Shown here: in pieces, positions 6,729-15,886 of the stretch | Numbering within the stretch: position 1 is the stretch's first letter | Layout: each line of letters starts with the position of its first letter | Origin: Rhodospirillales bacterium 20-60-12 | GTDB taxonomy: Bacteria > Pseudomonadota > Alphaproteobacteria > Acetobacterales > Acetobacteraceae | Direction of reading: 5' to 3' | Length of the DNA: 32,432 nt | Assembly: GCA_002255495.1 (NCBI GenBank) | Contig: NCAP01000019.1 | Span: forward strand, 1 to 32,432 | Translations under genes and position numbers: made by a program | The notes under the pieces: model-generated | Seen by the model: only the letters and a program-made list of their open reading frames with translations | Database searches by the model: none | Told to the model about the DNA's origin: nothing

Positions 6729-7712
6729 TCAGGACGGCGTCACAACCCGCAAACGACGCGCCTCGATCCCTTGCCAGGCCAGCAGAACAGGCGCCGCGAT
6801 GATAAAATCCCTCGCTCGGCGCAACAAAGAGAGCGATAACGCCAAATCGGGCGGAACACCGAAAATACTGCCGACAACGGCATAAGCCGCTTCCTGCACG
6901 CCGATCCGGCCCGGGACCAGAAAGCCCGCCGATAATATGGCGTGCAACAGGGCCTCGATCCCCAAAGCGGATAAATACGTGATCGGATGGCCCAGCGCCC
7001 GCAGCCCGAAATAGGCTGCGGTGCCAGTGCCGAACCAGCTCAGCAAGTGGGTTGTGGCGGCCAGCGCAACTCTTGAAGGGCGCTGATAAATCTCGTCCAA
7101 TGCCAATTGCAGCCGGTCCATACGCAAAGCCGCACTCTCCCCCCCCTGCCCGGCTATCCGTGTGGCCAGAAGACGAAAAACGCGCCCGCCGCCATGCTGG
7201 GCAATAATGAAACCAACCCCGCCGGCAACGGCCACCGCGAGCCCGATCGCGACAGGCATGACCAGGGCGCTATGCGGCGCGCGGCGCGCCAGGATGGCGA
7301 GGCCAAGAGCAATGAAGATCAATTCGGCCAGGAATTCGGCGGTAATATCGACAATGGTGGACGCCGCGGCATCGGCAATCGATACACCATATAGCGAGAT
7401 GGCCCGGGCGCCGACGATGAACCCCCCGAGGTGAGAAAATGGCAGAAATTCACCCGCCGCGTCGCGCAGCAACCGGCCCCAATAGAGCAGGGCAAAGCTA
7501 CCTTTACGGCGCGAACGCAGAACAAAACGCCATGATAGCGCGAGTCCGGCAACGATGAGGAGTTGCGCCGCCAGATAGACCAGAAAGCCAGTGATACTGA
7601 CGTTTTGAAGTGTATGGATGGTCCGTCCCGCACCGAGATAGATAATCAACCCGGTGAGCAAGCTGATACCGGCCAGGCCAAACCCGGCCGATATGAGACG
7701 CTTATGCGTCAT
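6729..7712 (-). CDS. hpnL: HpnL-like flippase-domain membrane protein
   Basis: A 327-residue polytopic inner-membrane protein with roughly eight hydrophobic segments, of the lysylphosphatidylglycerol-synthase transmembrane/UPF0104 (flippase-like) superfamily. The conserved tail contains the GRIGVQEAAYAVVGSIFGVPPDLALSLSLLRR-region pattern found in this superfamily (about residues 268-300). In hopanoid gene clusters this protein is annotated HpnL, a putative membrane protein of unconfirmed role, with lipid or hopanoid transport a common guess. The start ATG at 7712 overlaps the TGA of the upstream ferritin-like gene by one base, so the two are translationally coupled. It lies directly beside, but divergent from, the hpnA-shc operon, which supports the HpnL reading over an unrelated flippase homologue. 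Confidence 0.72.
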   Translation of the reverse strand: MTHKRLISAGFGLAGISLLTGLIIYLGAGRTIHTLQNVSITGFLVYLAAQLLIVAGLALSWRFVLRSRRKGSFALLYWGRLLRDAAGEFLPFSHLGGFIVGARAISLYGVSIADAAASTIVDITAEFLAELIFIALGLAILARRAPHSALVMPVAIGLAVAVAGGVGFIIAQHGGGRVFRLLATRIAGQGGESAALRMDRLQLALDEIYQRPSRVALAATTHLLSWFGTGTAAYFGLRALGHPITYLSALGIEALLHAILSAGFLVPGRIGVQEAAYAVVGSIFGVPPDLALSLSLLRRARDFIIAAPVLLAWQGIEARRLRVVTPS

Positions 7713-8629
7713 CAGGCAGTGGCGCGTTTCGGCTTGATGAAAATCCGCGCAAAACGGGCAAGTTTGGGCATGGTGGTCGGGCGCAAGAGGCGCTTATCGT
7801 AGCCGGCCATCCGCTTGATGTCCTCCTCGATGCAGATATCGATCAGCTTCGCCGGGTCCATCTCGTCGGCCAATGCAGCAGCACCGTTGATCGTAAAATT
7901 TGCATCCTGCTTTGGTGCCGGATCGTCCGCGCCGCCCACGGAGCGCGCGATGCCAATCCGTTCCCATATCAAAAATGCCCACACAGCCATTGTTTTTAAA
8001 CTAAAATACGGCCGCCTCCACCAGGGCATGGTGCGCTTGTGCCACGCAATCCAGTTGGTGAAGAAAAGAATATGCCGACCTTCTTCTTGCACCACGGGCT
8101 CGAATGTCTCAACCAGTTCAATCGGAAAAAAGCCCGAGCGTCGGGCCATTTCGAACAGACCATAAGCGAAGAAACTATCGATACATTCGGAGTAGCCGGT
8201 CACCATGAAGGCCCATTCAGGGTCACGCGGGACCTTATATTCCGGTTCGGGCTGTAATTTAATGTCATAAGCGGCCACCAGGCGCGACAGCACCTCCTTA
8301 TGGCGCTTTTCTTCGCCGGCCATATGAAACAGCGCCCGACGCAGGCCCGGATGCTTTACTGTGGCGGCAAATGTATCGATTCGGAGCCCGGCCTTGCCTT
8401 CGGTCTGGACCGCAATATCCCAGATCGGCAGCGAAGTGATCCGCGCGAGCGCTTGGGCATCCAGTTCCGGCCAATCCAGAACGGCGGGCTTATAGGGATT
8501 ATAAGTTTCCAGCAGGAGTTGCGAGAGCATCTCCAAATGTGCGTCATCGCCAGGGCGGATGGGCCCTTTTGTGGCGAAATCCCAATGGCGCGACGCAAAA
8601 TCCGCCGCCTCAATCGTCGTGCTGCTCAT
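7712..8629 (-). CDS. Ferritin-like diiron-motif protein, hopanoid-cluster associated
   Basis: A 305-residue protein with two EExxH motifs, EEKRH at 106-110 and EEGRH at 182-186. Further acidic residues (Glu77, Glu148, Glu160) are spaced as in a four-helix ferritin-like carboxylate-bridged diiron fold. Such proteins can be oxygenases, desaturases or hydroxylases as well as iron stores; the length and hydrophobic stretch around 195-215 (WRRPYFSLKTMAVWAFL) suggest a membrane-associated oxidase rather than a ferritin. Start chosen at ATG 8629, preceded by AGGAG; the frame is open eight codons further without an RBS. It is coupled to the hpnL-like gene and divergent from hpnA, so a hopanoid-modifying or hopanoid-transport-linked function is a reasonable inference. 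I know no named gene for it. Confidence 0.75.
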   Translation of the reverse strand: MSSTTIEAADFASRHWDFATKGPIRPGDDAHLEMLSQLLLETYNPYKPAVLDWPELDAQALARITSLPIWDIAVQTEGKAGLRIDTFAATVKHPGLRRALFHMAGEEKRHKEVLSRLVAAYDIKLQPEPEYKVPRDPEWAFMVTGYSECIDSFFAYGLFEMARRSGFFPIELVETFEPVVQEEGRHILFFTNWIAWHKRTMPWWRRPYFSLKTMAVWAFLIWERIGIARSVGGADDPAPKQDANFTINGAAALADEMDPAKLIDICIEEDIKRMAGYDKRLLRPTTMPKLARFARIFIKPKRATA

Positions 8630-8735
8630 TCCCGATCTCCTGTTTCGCAACACCGGTGGCGATGCACTACACCATCCGGCCTGACCATTCTATATAGGCG
8701 CTCTGTTGAAGCTGCCTCGGGTCTGGAGTGAAAAT
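8630..8735. promoter_or_regulatory. Shared divergent promoter region of the two hopanoid operons
   Basis: Only 106 bp separate the ferritin-like start (8629) and the hpnA start (8736). It holds the self-complementary CTATATAG at 8690-8697, a candidate -10 element readable on either strand, about 40 bp before hpnA and about 60 bp before the other gene. No convincing -35 hexamer was recognised. Confidence 0.4.
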
Positions 8736-9737
8736 TTGAACGACGAGAATGCCCCCACCCTGGTGACAGGGGCGACCGGTTTTGTCGGCGCCGCTGTGGC
8801 GCGAAAACTGGCTGCGCGCGGGTTTAATCTGCGCCTCATGCACCGTGCCGGCAGCGATTTATCCAACCTCGCCGGCGTCCAAGGTGAACGCGTGATCGCT
8901 GATCTGACCGACCAGGCATCGCTCGTCCAAGCGGTTGCGGGATGCCGCTATGTGTTTCATGTTGCCGCCGATTATCGGCTGTACGTGCCGGACCCCGAGG
9001 CGATGCGCCGGACCAATATCGAAGGCACGATCGCGCTTCTCAATGCCGCCCGACAGGCCGGTGTCACTCGTGTTGTATATACCAGCTCAGTGGCTGCTTT
9101 AGGGTTTGCGACCCCAGGCAAGCCGGCTGACGAGACAACGCCGATCAATCCCGCAGAGCATGTGGGTGCTTATAAGCGCTCTAAATATGAAGCCGAACAG
9201 GCTGTCCGCGCTTTGGCGGCAGACGGGCTCGATGTCGTGATCGTCAATCCCGCAGCGCCCGTCGGCCCGGGCGACATCAAGCCGACACCGACCGGCAAAA
9301 TGGTGCTCGACGCCGCGCGCGGCAAAATGTTTGCCTATATCGATACGGGCATGAATATCGTTCATGTGGATGATGTCGCCGAAGGGCATATTCTGGCGCT
9401 GGAGCGCGGGCGCTCCGGTGAGAGCTATATTCTGGGCAGCGAGAATTTGAGCTTGCGCGAAATCGCCGCACTGATTGCCAGCCAATCAGGCCATTTGCCG
9501 CCGCGGATTAAATTGCCCACGGGGCTGCTGGTGCCGATTGCCGCCATGTTAGAGAAATTGGCCGCCTTGACCGGTCATGAACCGATCATGACCCGTGAGA
9601 TGCTGAAAATGGCGCGACGGAAAATGTATTACTCATCAAACAAGGCGATTTCCCAATTGGGCTATGCGCCGCGCCCGGCCCGCGAGGCGATTGCCGATGC
9701 GCTCGCAGATTTCCGCCGCAGAGGGAAACTCGGATGA
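8736..9737 (+). CDS. hpnA: HpnA, hopanoid-associated sugar epimerase/dehydratase
   Basis: A 333-residue extended short-chain dehydrogenase/reductase. The NAD(P)-binding GATGFVG motif sits at residues 12-18 and the catalytic YKRSK (Tyr146, Lys150) fits the YxxxK pattern; VYTSSVAALG supplies the usual Ser region. It belongs to the hopanoid-associated sugar epimerase family (HpnA), whose substrate is undefined. I place the start at TTG 8736 because GGAG lies seven bases upstream; an earlier TTG at 8706 is open but would add ten residues ahead of the Rossmann motif without a good RBS. First gene of the hpnABCDE-shc operon, with its stop overlapping the hpnB ATG as ATGA. Confidence 0.93.
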   Translation: MNDENAPTLVTGATGFVGAAVARKLAARGFNLRLMHRAGSDLSNLAGVQGERVIADLTDQASLVQAVAGCRYVFHVAADYRLYVPDPEAMRRTNIEGTIALLNAARQAGVTRVVYTSSVAALGFATPGKPADETTPINPAEHVGAYKRSKYEAEQAVRALAADGLDVVIVNPAAPVGPGDIKPTPTGKMVLDAARGKMFAYIDTGMNIVHVDDVAEGHILALERGRSGESYILGSENLSLREIAALIASQSGHLPPRIKLPTGLLVPIAAMLEKLAALTGHEPIMTREMLKMARRKMYYSSNKAISQLGYAPRPAREAIADALADFRRRGKLG

Positions 9738-10831
9738 TCGCCTTTATCGCTTTGCTGATCTGGCTATATCTTTATTTTCTGCACGGGCAATTCTGGCACA
9801 GTACGCCCGAACTTGAACTTCGCCGACCCGACGTCGCGCCGGATGTCGATATCATTGTGCCCGCACGCGATGAAGAAGAGACAATCTGCGCCGTTCTGAC
9901 CTCGCTACTCGCGCAGGATTATCCGGGCGCGTTGCGTATATATCTAGTTGACGATCGCAGCACCGATGACACCGCCGCCATCGCCCGGGGATTCCATGAC
10001 GAGCGCCTGAGCACCATCACCGGCGCCGAAAAGCCGGCAGGATGGTCGGGTAAAATGTGGGCCGTGGCGCAAGGCGTTGAAGCCAGCAGCGCGCCGGTGC
10101 TGCTATTGACCGATGCGGATATCATTCATCAGCCCGGACATGTGGCAAGCCTCGTCGCCCGCCTGCAAGCGCCGCGTGTTGATATGGTATCGGAGATGGT
10201 CAGGCTGAATTGCGAAACTCTTGCTGAACGCGTCCTTGTGCCTGCCTTCGTATATTTCTTTCAAATGCTCTACCCTTTCGCATTGGTGAATGATGCGCTG
10301 AGCCATGTGGCCGCGGCCGCCGGCGGGACGATCTTGATCCGCCGGACGGCACTCACCCGCATCGGCGGTATCGGCGCGATCCGCGGGGCATTAATCGACG
10401 ATGTTGCTTTGGCCCGAGCCGTCAAACGCGGCGGCGCGCTCTATCTGGGCCATTCCAGCCTCGCGACATCGATCCGCCGCTATCCAAAATTTGCCGATAT
10501 CGGGCGGATGATTGCCCGCACCGCGTTCACTCAGTTGAATTATGCAGCAAGCCTGCTGGTCCTGACCATCATTGGCCTCACCCTGATTTGGCTGGTGCCA
10601 CCATTTGAAATCATCTTCGGCCATGGTTGGCACTGCCTATGCGGCCTTGGTGCTTTTGCCCTCGCCTGCCTGAGTTATATGCCGACCTTGAAGCGCTATG
10701 GGCAGGGTCGATATTGGGCGCTCGCTCTACCGTTGATTGCTCTGTTCTATATGGGTGCCACGATATCTTCGGCATTTGATTATTGGCGCGGTCGCGGCGC
10801 CCAATGGAAGAAGCGGGCATATACTTCATGA
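9734..10831 (+). CDS. hpnB: HpnB, hopanoid-associated family 2 glycosyltransferase
   Basis: A 365-residue membrane glycosyltransferase. An N-terminal hydrophobic segment (residues 1-16) leads into a GT2 GT-A domain with IIVPARDEEET, VDDRSTDD at 72-79 and the metal-binding DxD in TDADI at 126-130. DDVALA supplies the later acidic motif. Two or three hydrophobic segments close the C-terminus. The hopene-associated HpnB family is conserved in hopanoid operons and is thought to add sugar to a hopanoid or lipid, although the reaction is not established. Translationally coupled to hpnA (ATGA, 9734-9737), and its stop overlaps the probable hpnC start. Confidence 0.93.
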   Translation: MIAFIALLIWLYLYFLHGQFWHSTPELELRRPDVAPDVDIIVPARDEEETICAVLTSLLAQDYPGALRIYLVDDRSTDDTAAIARGFHDERLSTITGAEKPAGWSGKMWAVAQGVEASSAPVLLLTDADIIHQPGHVASLVARLQAPRVDMVSEMVRLNCETLAERVLVPAFVYFFQMLYPFALVNDALSHVAAAAGGTILIRRTALTRIGGIGAIRGALIDDVALARAVKRGGALYLGHSSLATSIRRYPKFADIGRMIARTAFTQLNYAASLLVLTIIGLTLIWLVPPFEIIFGHGWHCLCGLGAFALACLSYMPTLKRYGQGRYWALALPLIALFYMGATISSAFDYWRGRGAQWKKRAYTS

Positions 10832-11658
10832 GTGTCTCTGTCGAAAGCTGGTCCGGCAAAACCAAAAGCGATGAGAATTTCCCGGTTGGATCGATCTTGA
10901 TCCGATCTGATTTGCGGCCGCATATCCACGCATTTTACAATTTCGCCCGGATTGCCGACGACATCGCCGACCACGAGACATTCGAGGCGAATGAGAAAAT
11001 TTTCCGCCTCAATGTCATGGAGGATGTTCTGATCGGCCGCTCGGATGAAGGCGCACCGAGCGCCTTAGAGCTCCGTCAAAGTCTGGCCCAATCCGGTGTC
11101 AGCCCCATTCACGCACAGGAATTGTTGATTGCGTTCCGCCAGGATGCGATCAAGTCGCGCTATGATGATTATGCTGAGCTTGCCGCTTATTGCCGCTATT
11201 CGGCGGCACCGGTCGGGCGCTACGTGCTTGATTTGCATGGGGAGGATCAGGCGAGTTGGACGGCATCGGATGCGCTGTGTAAATCCCTGCAAATTCTCAA
11301 TCACCTCCAGGATTGCCAGAAAGATCTGACATTGCTCGATCGTTGCTATTTGCCGCTCGACCGACTGGCCGCGCACGGCACTTCAATCGAGGCTTTACGG
11401 GCGTCGGCTCTGACACCCGGATTGCGCGCCGTACTCGATGAGTTGCTGGCTATTGTCAGGCAGTTGAATCAGAGAGCGGCCATGCTGCCGGGCCATGTCA
11501 AGGCCAGGGGGTTACGGGTGGAATGTGGCGTGATCGTCAATTTGGCCGAGCGCCTGACGGAACATTTGCAGGTGCGTGATCCCCTCGCCCAACGTGTCAA
11601 ACTCAAGACATTCGATGTCGTGGGCTCTATTTTTTCAAGTTTGAGATTTATTCCATGA
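10828..11658 (+). CDS. hpnC: HpnC, hydroxysqualene synthase
   Basis: A 276-residue squalene/phytoene synthase-fold enzyme. In the HpnCDE route, HpnC converts presqualene diphosphate to hydroxysqualene. The first aspartate-rich motif is DDIAD at 44-48 and the second region reads QDCQKD at 161-166, diverged from the canonical DxxED as expected for HpnC rather than HpnD. I choose the ATG at 10828, which overlaps the hpnB stop as ATGA; an upstream in-frame ATG at 10804 lies inside hpnB and lacks a better RBS. The stop overlaps the hpnD ATG by the same ATGA pattern. Cytoplasmic or peripherally membrane-associated. Confidence 0.93.
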   Translation: MSVSVESWSGKTKSDENFPVGSILIRSDLRPHIHAFYNFARIADDIADHETFEANEKIFRLNVMEDVLIGRSDEGAPSALELRQSLAQSGVSPIHAQELLIAFRQDAIKSRYDDYAELAAYCRYSAAPVGRYVLDLHGEDQASWTASDALCKSLQILNHLQDCQKDLTLLDRCYLPLDRLAAHGTSIEALRASALTPGLRAVLDELLAIVRQLNQRAAMLPGHVKARGLRVECGVIVNLAERLTEHLQVRDPLAQRVKLKTFDVVGSIFSSLRFIP

Positions 11659-12506
11659 CATTGCAGGGCATTAAGGAACACGATGGCGAAATCGTCACGC
11701 AGATTGTGCGTGAGGCCGGAACGTCATTTTATCACGGCATGAAAATCCTTGAGGCCGACCGGCGGATTGCGATGTATGGCATTTATGCATTTTGCCGGAT
11801 CGTCGATGACATTGCCGATGAAGACATGGCCTTGCCTAAAAAGCGCGCAGCACTCGATGATTGGCGGCGGCGCATTGCCCGACTTTATGCCGGCACCGCC
11901 GAGGACTCGGTCACGCGCGTTCTGCGCGGAGCCATTCAGGCCTATAAATTGAAAGAGGCCGATTTTCAGGCAATCATTGACGGTATGGAAATGGATGCAG
12001 GTGCCGCAATCATAGCACCGCCGCTGGAGATGCTTGATTTATATTGTGACCGTGTGGCCTCCGCCGTCGGCCGATTATCCATTCTCGTGTTCGGTGAGGC
12101 CTCGGCGGCGGGTCAGGATGTTGCTTATGCGTTGGGCCGCGCTTTGCAACTGACGAATATTTTGCGCGATGTGGGTGAAGATGCGCAGCGCGGCCGGCTG
12201 TATTTGCCTGCAGAATATCTCGAAGGTGCGGCGGTTCCTGCCGATCCGCAAGCGGCACTGCTCTCACCCCATCTACCGCGTGTCATGGCGCGCATAGCGG
12301 ATCTGGCCGAGCGCTATTTTGGCCAGGCCGAGGCATCGATGGTGCAATGTGATCCAAAAGCGATGCGACCGGCGCGCTTGATGGCGGCCAGCTACAAGCC
12401 GCTCATCGGCATATTGCGGGCCCGCGATTTCGCCAGTCCCTTATCCCGGCCACGCCTGCCGAAATGGCGAAAAGCGTGGCTCGCTCTGCAATTGCTCCGT
12501 CCCTGA
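11655..12506 (+). CDS. hpnD: HpnD, presqualene diphosphate synthase
   Basis: A 283-residue member of the squalene/phytoene synthase family. It has the canonical first aspartate motif DDIAD at 51-55 and the second motif RDVGED at 171-176 followed by AQRGRLYLP, a strong family signature. HpnD condenses two farnesyl diphosphates to presqualene diphosphate, the substrate of HpnC. Its start overlaps the hpnC stop (ATGA) and its TGA overlaps the hpnE ATG by one base (TGATG), so the three genes are translated as a coupled set. Phytoene synthase is an alternative by fold, but the neighbours settle the assignment. Confidence 0.95.
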   Translation: MTLQGIKEHDGEIVTQIVREAGTSFYHGMKILEADRRIAMYGIYAFCRIVDDIADEDMALPKKRAALDDWRRRIARLYAGTAEDSVTRVLRGAIQAYKLKEADFQAIIDGMEMDAGAAIIAPPLEMLDLYCDRVASAVGRLSILVFGEASAAGQDVAYALGRALQLTNILRDVGEDAQRGRLYLPAEYLEGAAVPADPQAALLSPHLPRVMARIADLAERYFGQAEASMVQCDPKAMRPARLMAASYKPLIGILRARDFASPLSRPRLPKWRKAWLALQLLRP

Positions 12507-13756
12507 TGGCAACCACCCACATCATCGGCGCCGGGCTCGCGGGATTGGAGGCGGCGTGCGTTTTGGTCGAACATGGGCGCCATGTCATCATCCATGAGGC
12601 CGCGCGCGCTGCCGGCGGACGCTGCCGGTCCTATTTTGATCAGGAATTGAATTGTCGGCTCGATAACGGCAATCATTTACTGCTGTCGGGCAATAACGCG
12701 GCGATGAGTTTTCTCAAGCGCGTCGGTGCTTATGATACATTGACCGGACCAACTGATCCTATTTTTCCGTTTATCGACCTGGTTAATCTGGAGCGATGGG
12801 TATTGCGGATGAACCATGGCCGGCTGCCCTGGTGGATTTTCGTCCCCGCAATGCGCGTGCCGCATACGAGATTGCGCGATTATCTTGCCTTGTTGAAATT
12901 ACGCAGGGCACAAACAGATGATCTGGTCGAATCATTGGTCGGCGCGATTGGCCCGCTTTATCGCAATTTGCTGGAACCATTGGCAATTGCAGGGCTGAAT
13001 ACGCCGGCGCGGGAGGCATCTGCCGCACCGCTGCGTCAGGTGATTGCCGAGACGATCGAGCGTGGCGGTGCGGCGAGCATTCCATGCTGGCCGCGCGAAG
13101 GGCTTTCCGAATCCTTTATCGATCCTGCCTTGCGTTGGCTCACGGCGCGGCCCACGGAATTCCGCAGCAACAGCAGGGTTGCCGCCCTGCCGCGCGACGA
13201 TCTGCAGATACGCGGTATTGATCTAACCGATAGCCATATCGATCTCGCACCCGAGGATAATATTATTCTCGCAACCCCCGCCCCGGTTGCCGCCAACCTC
13301 GTCCCAGGCGTGGAAGTGCCTGATGCGTTTCAGGCGATTTTGAATGTGCATTATAAATATCATCTTGCCAAAGGGGATGCCGGGTTCTGGGGTCTGATCG
13401 GTGGCACGGCAGAATGGGTGTTTGCCAAGGGCGATATATTATCGGTGACCATCTCGGCCGCCAATGACCGGATCGATGTGCCGGCCGATCTGCTGGCTGC
13501 ACAGGTTTGGCAGGATCTGGTGCGCGCTTTTGGCGTGCCCGCTGCGATGCCCGCCTATCGGGTGATCAAGGAAAAGCGCGCGACATTTGCCGCAACGCCC
13601 GCCCAATTGGCCCGCCGACCCGGTGCCGTAACGAAATGGCGGAATTTGTTTCTGGCCGGTGATTACACAAATACCGGGCTGCCCGCGACGATTGAAGGGG
13701 CAATCCGTTCAGGTAAGGCAGCAGCCCTTGCCAGTTTGCACGCAAATGCAGGATAA
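12506..13756 (+). CDS. hpnE: HpnE, FAD-dependent hydroxysqualene dehydroxylase
   Basis: A 416-residue flavoprotein of the amine-oxidase/phytoene-desaturase fold. The dinucleotide-binding GAGLAG is at residues 8-13 and the C-terminal FAD motif contains LAGDYTNTGLPATIEGAIRSG. HpnE reduces hydroxysqualene to squalene, completing the HpnCDE route. I take the ATG at 12506, coupled to the hpnD stop and placing the Rossmann motif right at the N-terminus. An earlier in-frame ATG at 12464 would lie inside hpnD. The gene ends seven bases before the likely shc start. Confidence 0.94.
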   Translation: MATTHIIGAGLAGLEAACVLVEHGRHVIIHEAARAAGGRCRSYFDQELNCRLDNGNHLLLSGNNAAMSFLKRVGAYDTLTGPTDPIFPFIDLVNLERWVLRMNHGRLPWWIFVPAMRVPHTRLRDYLALLKLRRAQTDDLVESLVGAIGPLYRNLLEPLAIAGLNTPAREASAAPLRQVIAETIERGGAASIPCWPREGLSESFIDPALRWLTARPTEFRSNSRVAALPRDDLQIRGIDLTDSHIDLAPEDNIILATPAPVAANLVPGVEVPDAFQAILNVHYKYHLAKGDAGFWGLIGGTAEWVFAKGDILSVTISAANDRIDVPADLLAAQVWQDLVRAFGVPAAMPAYRVIKEKRATFAATPAQLARRPGAVTKWRNLFLAGDYTNTGLPATIEGAIRSGKAAALASLHANAG

Positions 13757-13763
13757 TCCGATT

Positions 13764-15686
13764 ATGTTGACCATTCCCGAACCCGATTTTCCCGCTCTTG
13801 ATGCCACCATTTCACGGGCGCAAGCAGCACTCGGCGCCGACCAGAAGCCGGATGGCCATTTTGTCTATGAGCTTGAGGCCGACGCCACGATTCCCGCAGA
13901 ATATATTCTTTTGGAGCATTATCTGGATCGGATTGACCCCGAGATCGAGCGCAAGATCGGTCATTATCTGCGCGAAATCCAGGGCGAGCATGGCGGGTGG
14001 CCGTTATTCCATGGCGGCAAGCTGGATTTGTCAGCCAGCGTAAAAGCCTATTTCGCGCTCAAGGCGATCGGCGATGATCCCACTGCACCGCATATGCAGC
14101 GGGCAAAAAACGCAATTTTGGCAGCCGGCGGCGCCGAGCGCGCCAATGTATTTACCCGTATCCAAATGGCTCTGTTCGCCGCTGTGCCCTGGCGCGCTGT
14201 GCCGGTGATGCCGGTTGAAATCATGAGCCTGCCTTTGTGGTTTCCCATCAATATCTGGAAAATCTCCTATTGGTCGCGCACGGTCATCACGCCGCTTCTG
14301 GTTTTGATCAGCAAGCGGCCGCAGGCTCGCAACCCGCGCGGCATTACGATTGATGAGTTATTCGTCTGCGCACCCACAGCGGTGAATGATTATATCCGCG
14401 GACCCTATAAAAGCCCTTGGGGCTATTTTTTCAAAGCGCTCGATGTCGCGCTACGTCCGATTGAAGCCTTTTTTCCGAGGAAATTTCATCAGAAATCGAT
14501 CGATAAAGCCATCGCCTTTATCACCGAGCGATTAAACGGCGACGATGGGCTGGGCGGCATCTATCCGGCCATTGCGAATACCGTGATGATGTATGATGCA
14601 ATGGGCTATCCGCCGGATCACCCCGATGCGGCAATCGCCTGGTCAGCGGTGCGCAAATTGCTCGTGATCGACCAAGACCGCGCCTATTGCCAACCATGCT
14701 TTTCGCCCGTGTGGGATACAGGACTTGCTGCGCACGCCTTGATCGAGACGAATCCAGATGATAAGCGCATCGCAGCCGCGTGTGACTGGCTGATCCCCCG
14801 TCAGATCAATGACGTCATTGGCGATTGGTCGATCCGCAAGCCTCACGCACCGCCTGGTGGCTGGGCATTTCAATATAACAACGCCTATTATCCGGATGTT
14901 GACGATACCGCCGTTGTCGGCATGGCGCTGCATCGAACCGGCAAGCCGGATTATCACAACGCGATCGAACGGGCCCGCGGTTGGATCATTGGCATGCAGA
15001 GTTCAAATGGCGGCTGGGGTGCTTTTGATTCTGATAATGATTTCCAATATCTCAATCACATCCCCTTCGCCGATCATGGGGCTTTGCTCGATCCACCGAC
15101 CGCCGATGTCACCGCTCGCTGCATTTCGTTTCTGGCGCAATTGGGGCATCAGCAAGATCGTCCGGCGATTGATCGGGCTGTTGAATATCTCAGGCGCGAG
15201 CAGGAGAAAGACGGTAGTTGGTTCGGCCGATGGGGAACCAATTATATCTATGGCACCTGGTCATGCCTGTGCGCACTCAATGCCGCGAGCCTCGCGCATG
15301 ATGAGCCGATGATCAAGCGCGCAGTGTCATTTCTGGTCGATACACAGCGCGATGATGGCGGCTGGGGCGAGGATGAGGAGAGCTACGCCGGAGCGCCGCC
15401 CGGCCGCTACAGCGAAAGCCTGCCAAGCCAAACCGCCTGGGCCCTACTCGGCCTGATGGCCGCGGGCGAGGCGCGCCACCCTGCCGTGGCACGCGGCGTG
15501 GCCTATTTGCAGGCTGCCCAGGAGAGCAGCGGCAGTTGGAGCGAGAAGCCTTACAACGCGGTCGGCTTCCCGCGGGTGTTCTATCTGCGCTATCACGGCT
15601 ACCCGCGTTTCTTCCCGCTGCTGGCACTGAGCCGCTATCGCGGATTAACCCAATCCAACAGCGCGAAAGTCCAATTCGGATTTTAA
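13764..15686 (+). CDS. shc: Squalene-hopene cyclase
   Basis: A 640-residue class II triterpene cyclase (also called HpnF) that turns squalene into hopene/diplopterol at the membrane. The catalytic DVDD (DxDD motif) is at residues 378-381, close to the classical position. QW-type repeats are visible in the C-terminal half (DGSWFGRWG, DGGWGEDE, GSWSEKPYNAVGFPRVFYLRYHGYP). The start is my choice of ATG 13764, with AGGA about ten bases upstream and no overlap with hpnE. ATG 13746 is a possible alternative adding six residues, and the frame is open further back inside hpnE. Last gene of the operon; the 200 bp after it hold no clear strong terminator. Confidence 0.96.
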   Translation: MLTIPEPDFPALDATISRAQAALGADQKPDGHFVYELEADATIPAEYILLEHYLDRIDPEIERKIGHYLREIQGEHGGWPLFHGGKLDLSASVKAYFALKAIGDDPTAPHMQRAKNAILAAGGAERANVFTRIQMALFAAVPWRAVPVMPVEIMSLPLWFPINIWKISYWSRTVITPLLVLISKRPQARNPRGITIDELFVCAPTAVNDYIRGPYKSPWGYFFKALDVALRPIEAFFPRKFHQKSIDKAIAFITERLNGDDGLGGIYPAIANTVMMYDAMGYPPDHPDAAIAWSAVRKLLVIDQDRAYCQPCFSPVWDTGLAAHALIETNPDDKRIAAACDWLIPRQINDVIGDWSIRKPHAPPGGWAFQYNNAYYPDVDDTAVVGMALHRTGKPDYHNAIERARGWIIGMQSSNGGWGAFDSDNDFQYLNHIPFADHGALLDPPTADVTARCISFLAQLGHQQDRPAIDRAVEYLRREQEKDGSWFGRWGTNYIYGTWSCLCALNAASLAHDEPMIKRAVSFLVDTQRDDGGWGEDEESYAGAPPGRYSESLPSQTAWALLGLMAAGEARHPAVARGVAYLQAAQESSGSWSEKPYNAVGFPRVFYLRYHGYPRFFPLLALSRYRGLTQSNSAKVQFGF

Positions 15687-15886
15687 GCTGCACGGCCCAC
15701 ACACCCTGATCGAAGCGAAGGTTTTACGCACCTTATTAAAGTTGTAAAACGATATTTTGTCACAACCTGAAATAGATTTTCAGTTATTATACCAGTCTTT
15801 TACTGAACTATTTTTCTGTCTATCGCCGTATCAATCCGCTAGCGTCGTATCAGAAGAGTTTATTTTGATCGCTGGCGGAGACGTCC
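15687..15886. other. AT-rich spacer before the Hint repeat gene
   Basis: About 200 bp without a gene. It is AT-richer than its surroundings and holds only weak features: a 5-bp stem AAGGT/ACCTT at 15718-15734, a TTCAGT/ACTGAA inverted repeat at 15779-15807, and TATTAT near 15785 that could be a -10. No RNA gene or strong terminator was recognised. It probably contains the promoter of the following gene. Confidence 0.4.

Noticed and set aside
15779-15807. TTCAGT/ACTGAA inverted repeat after shc as a terminator
   Set aside because: Only six base pairs with a 17-base loop; too weak to call as a terminator.
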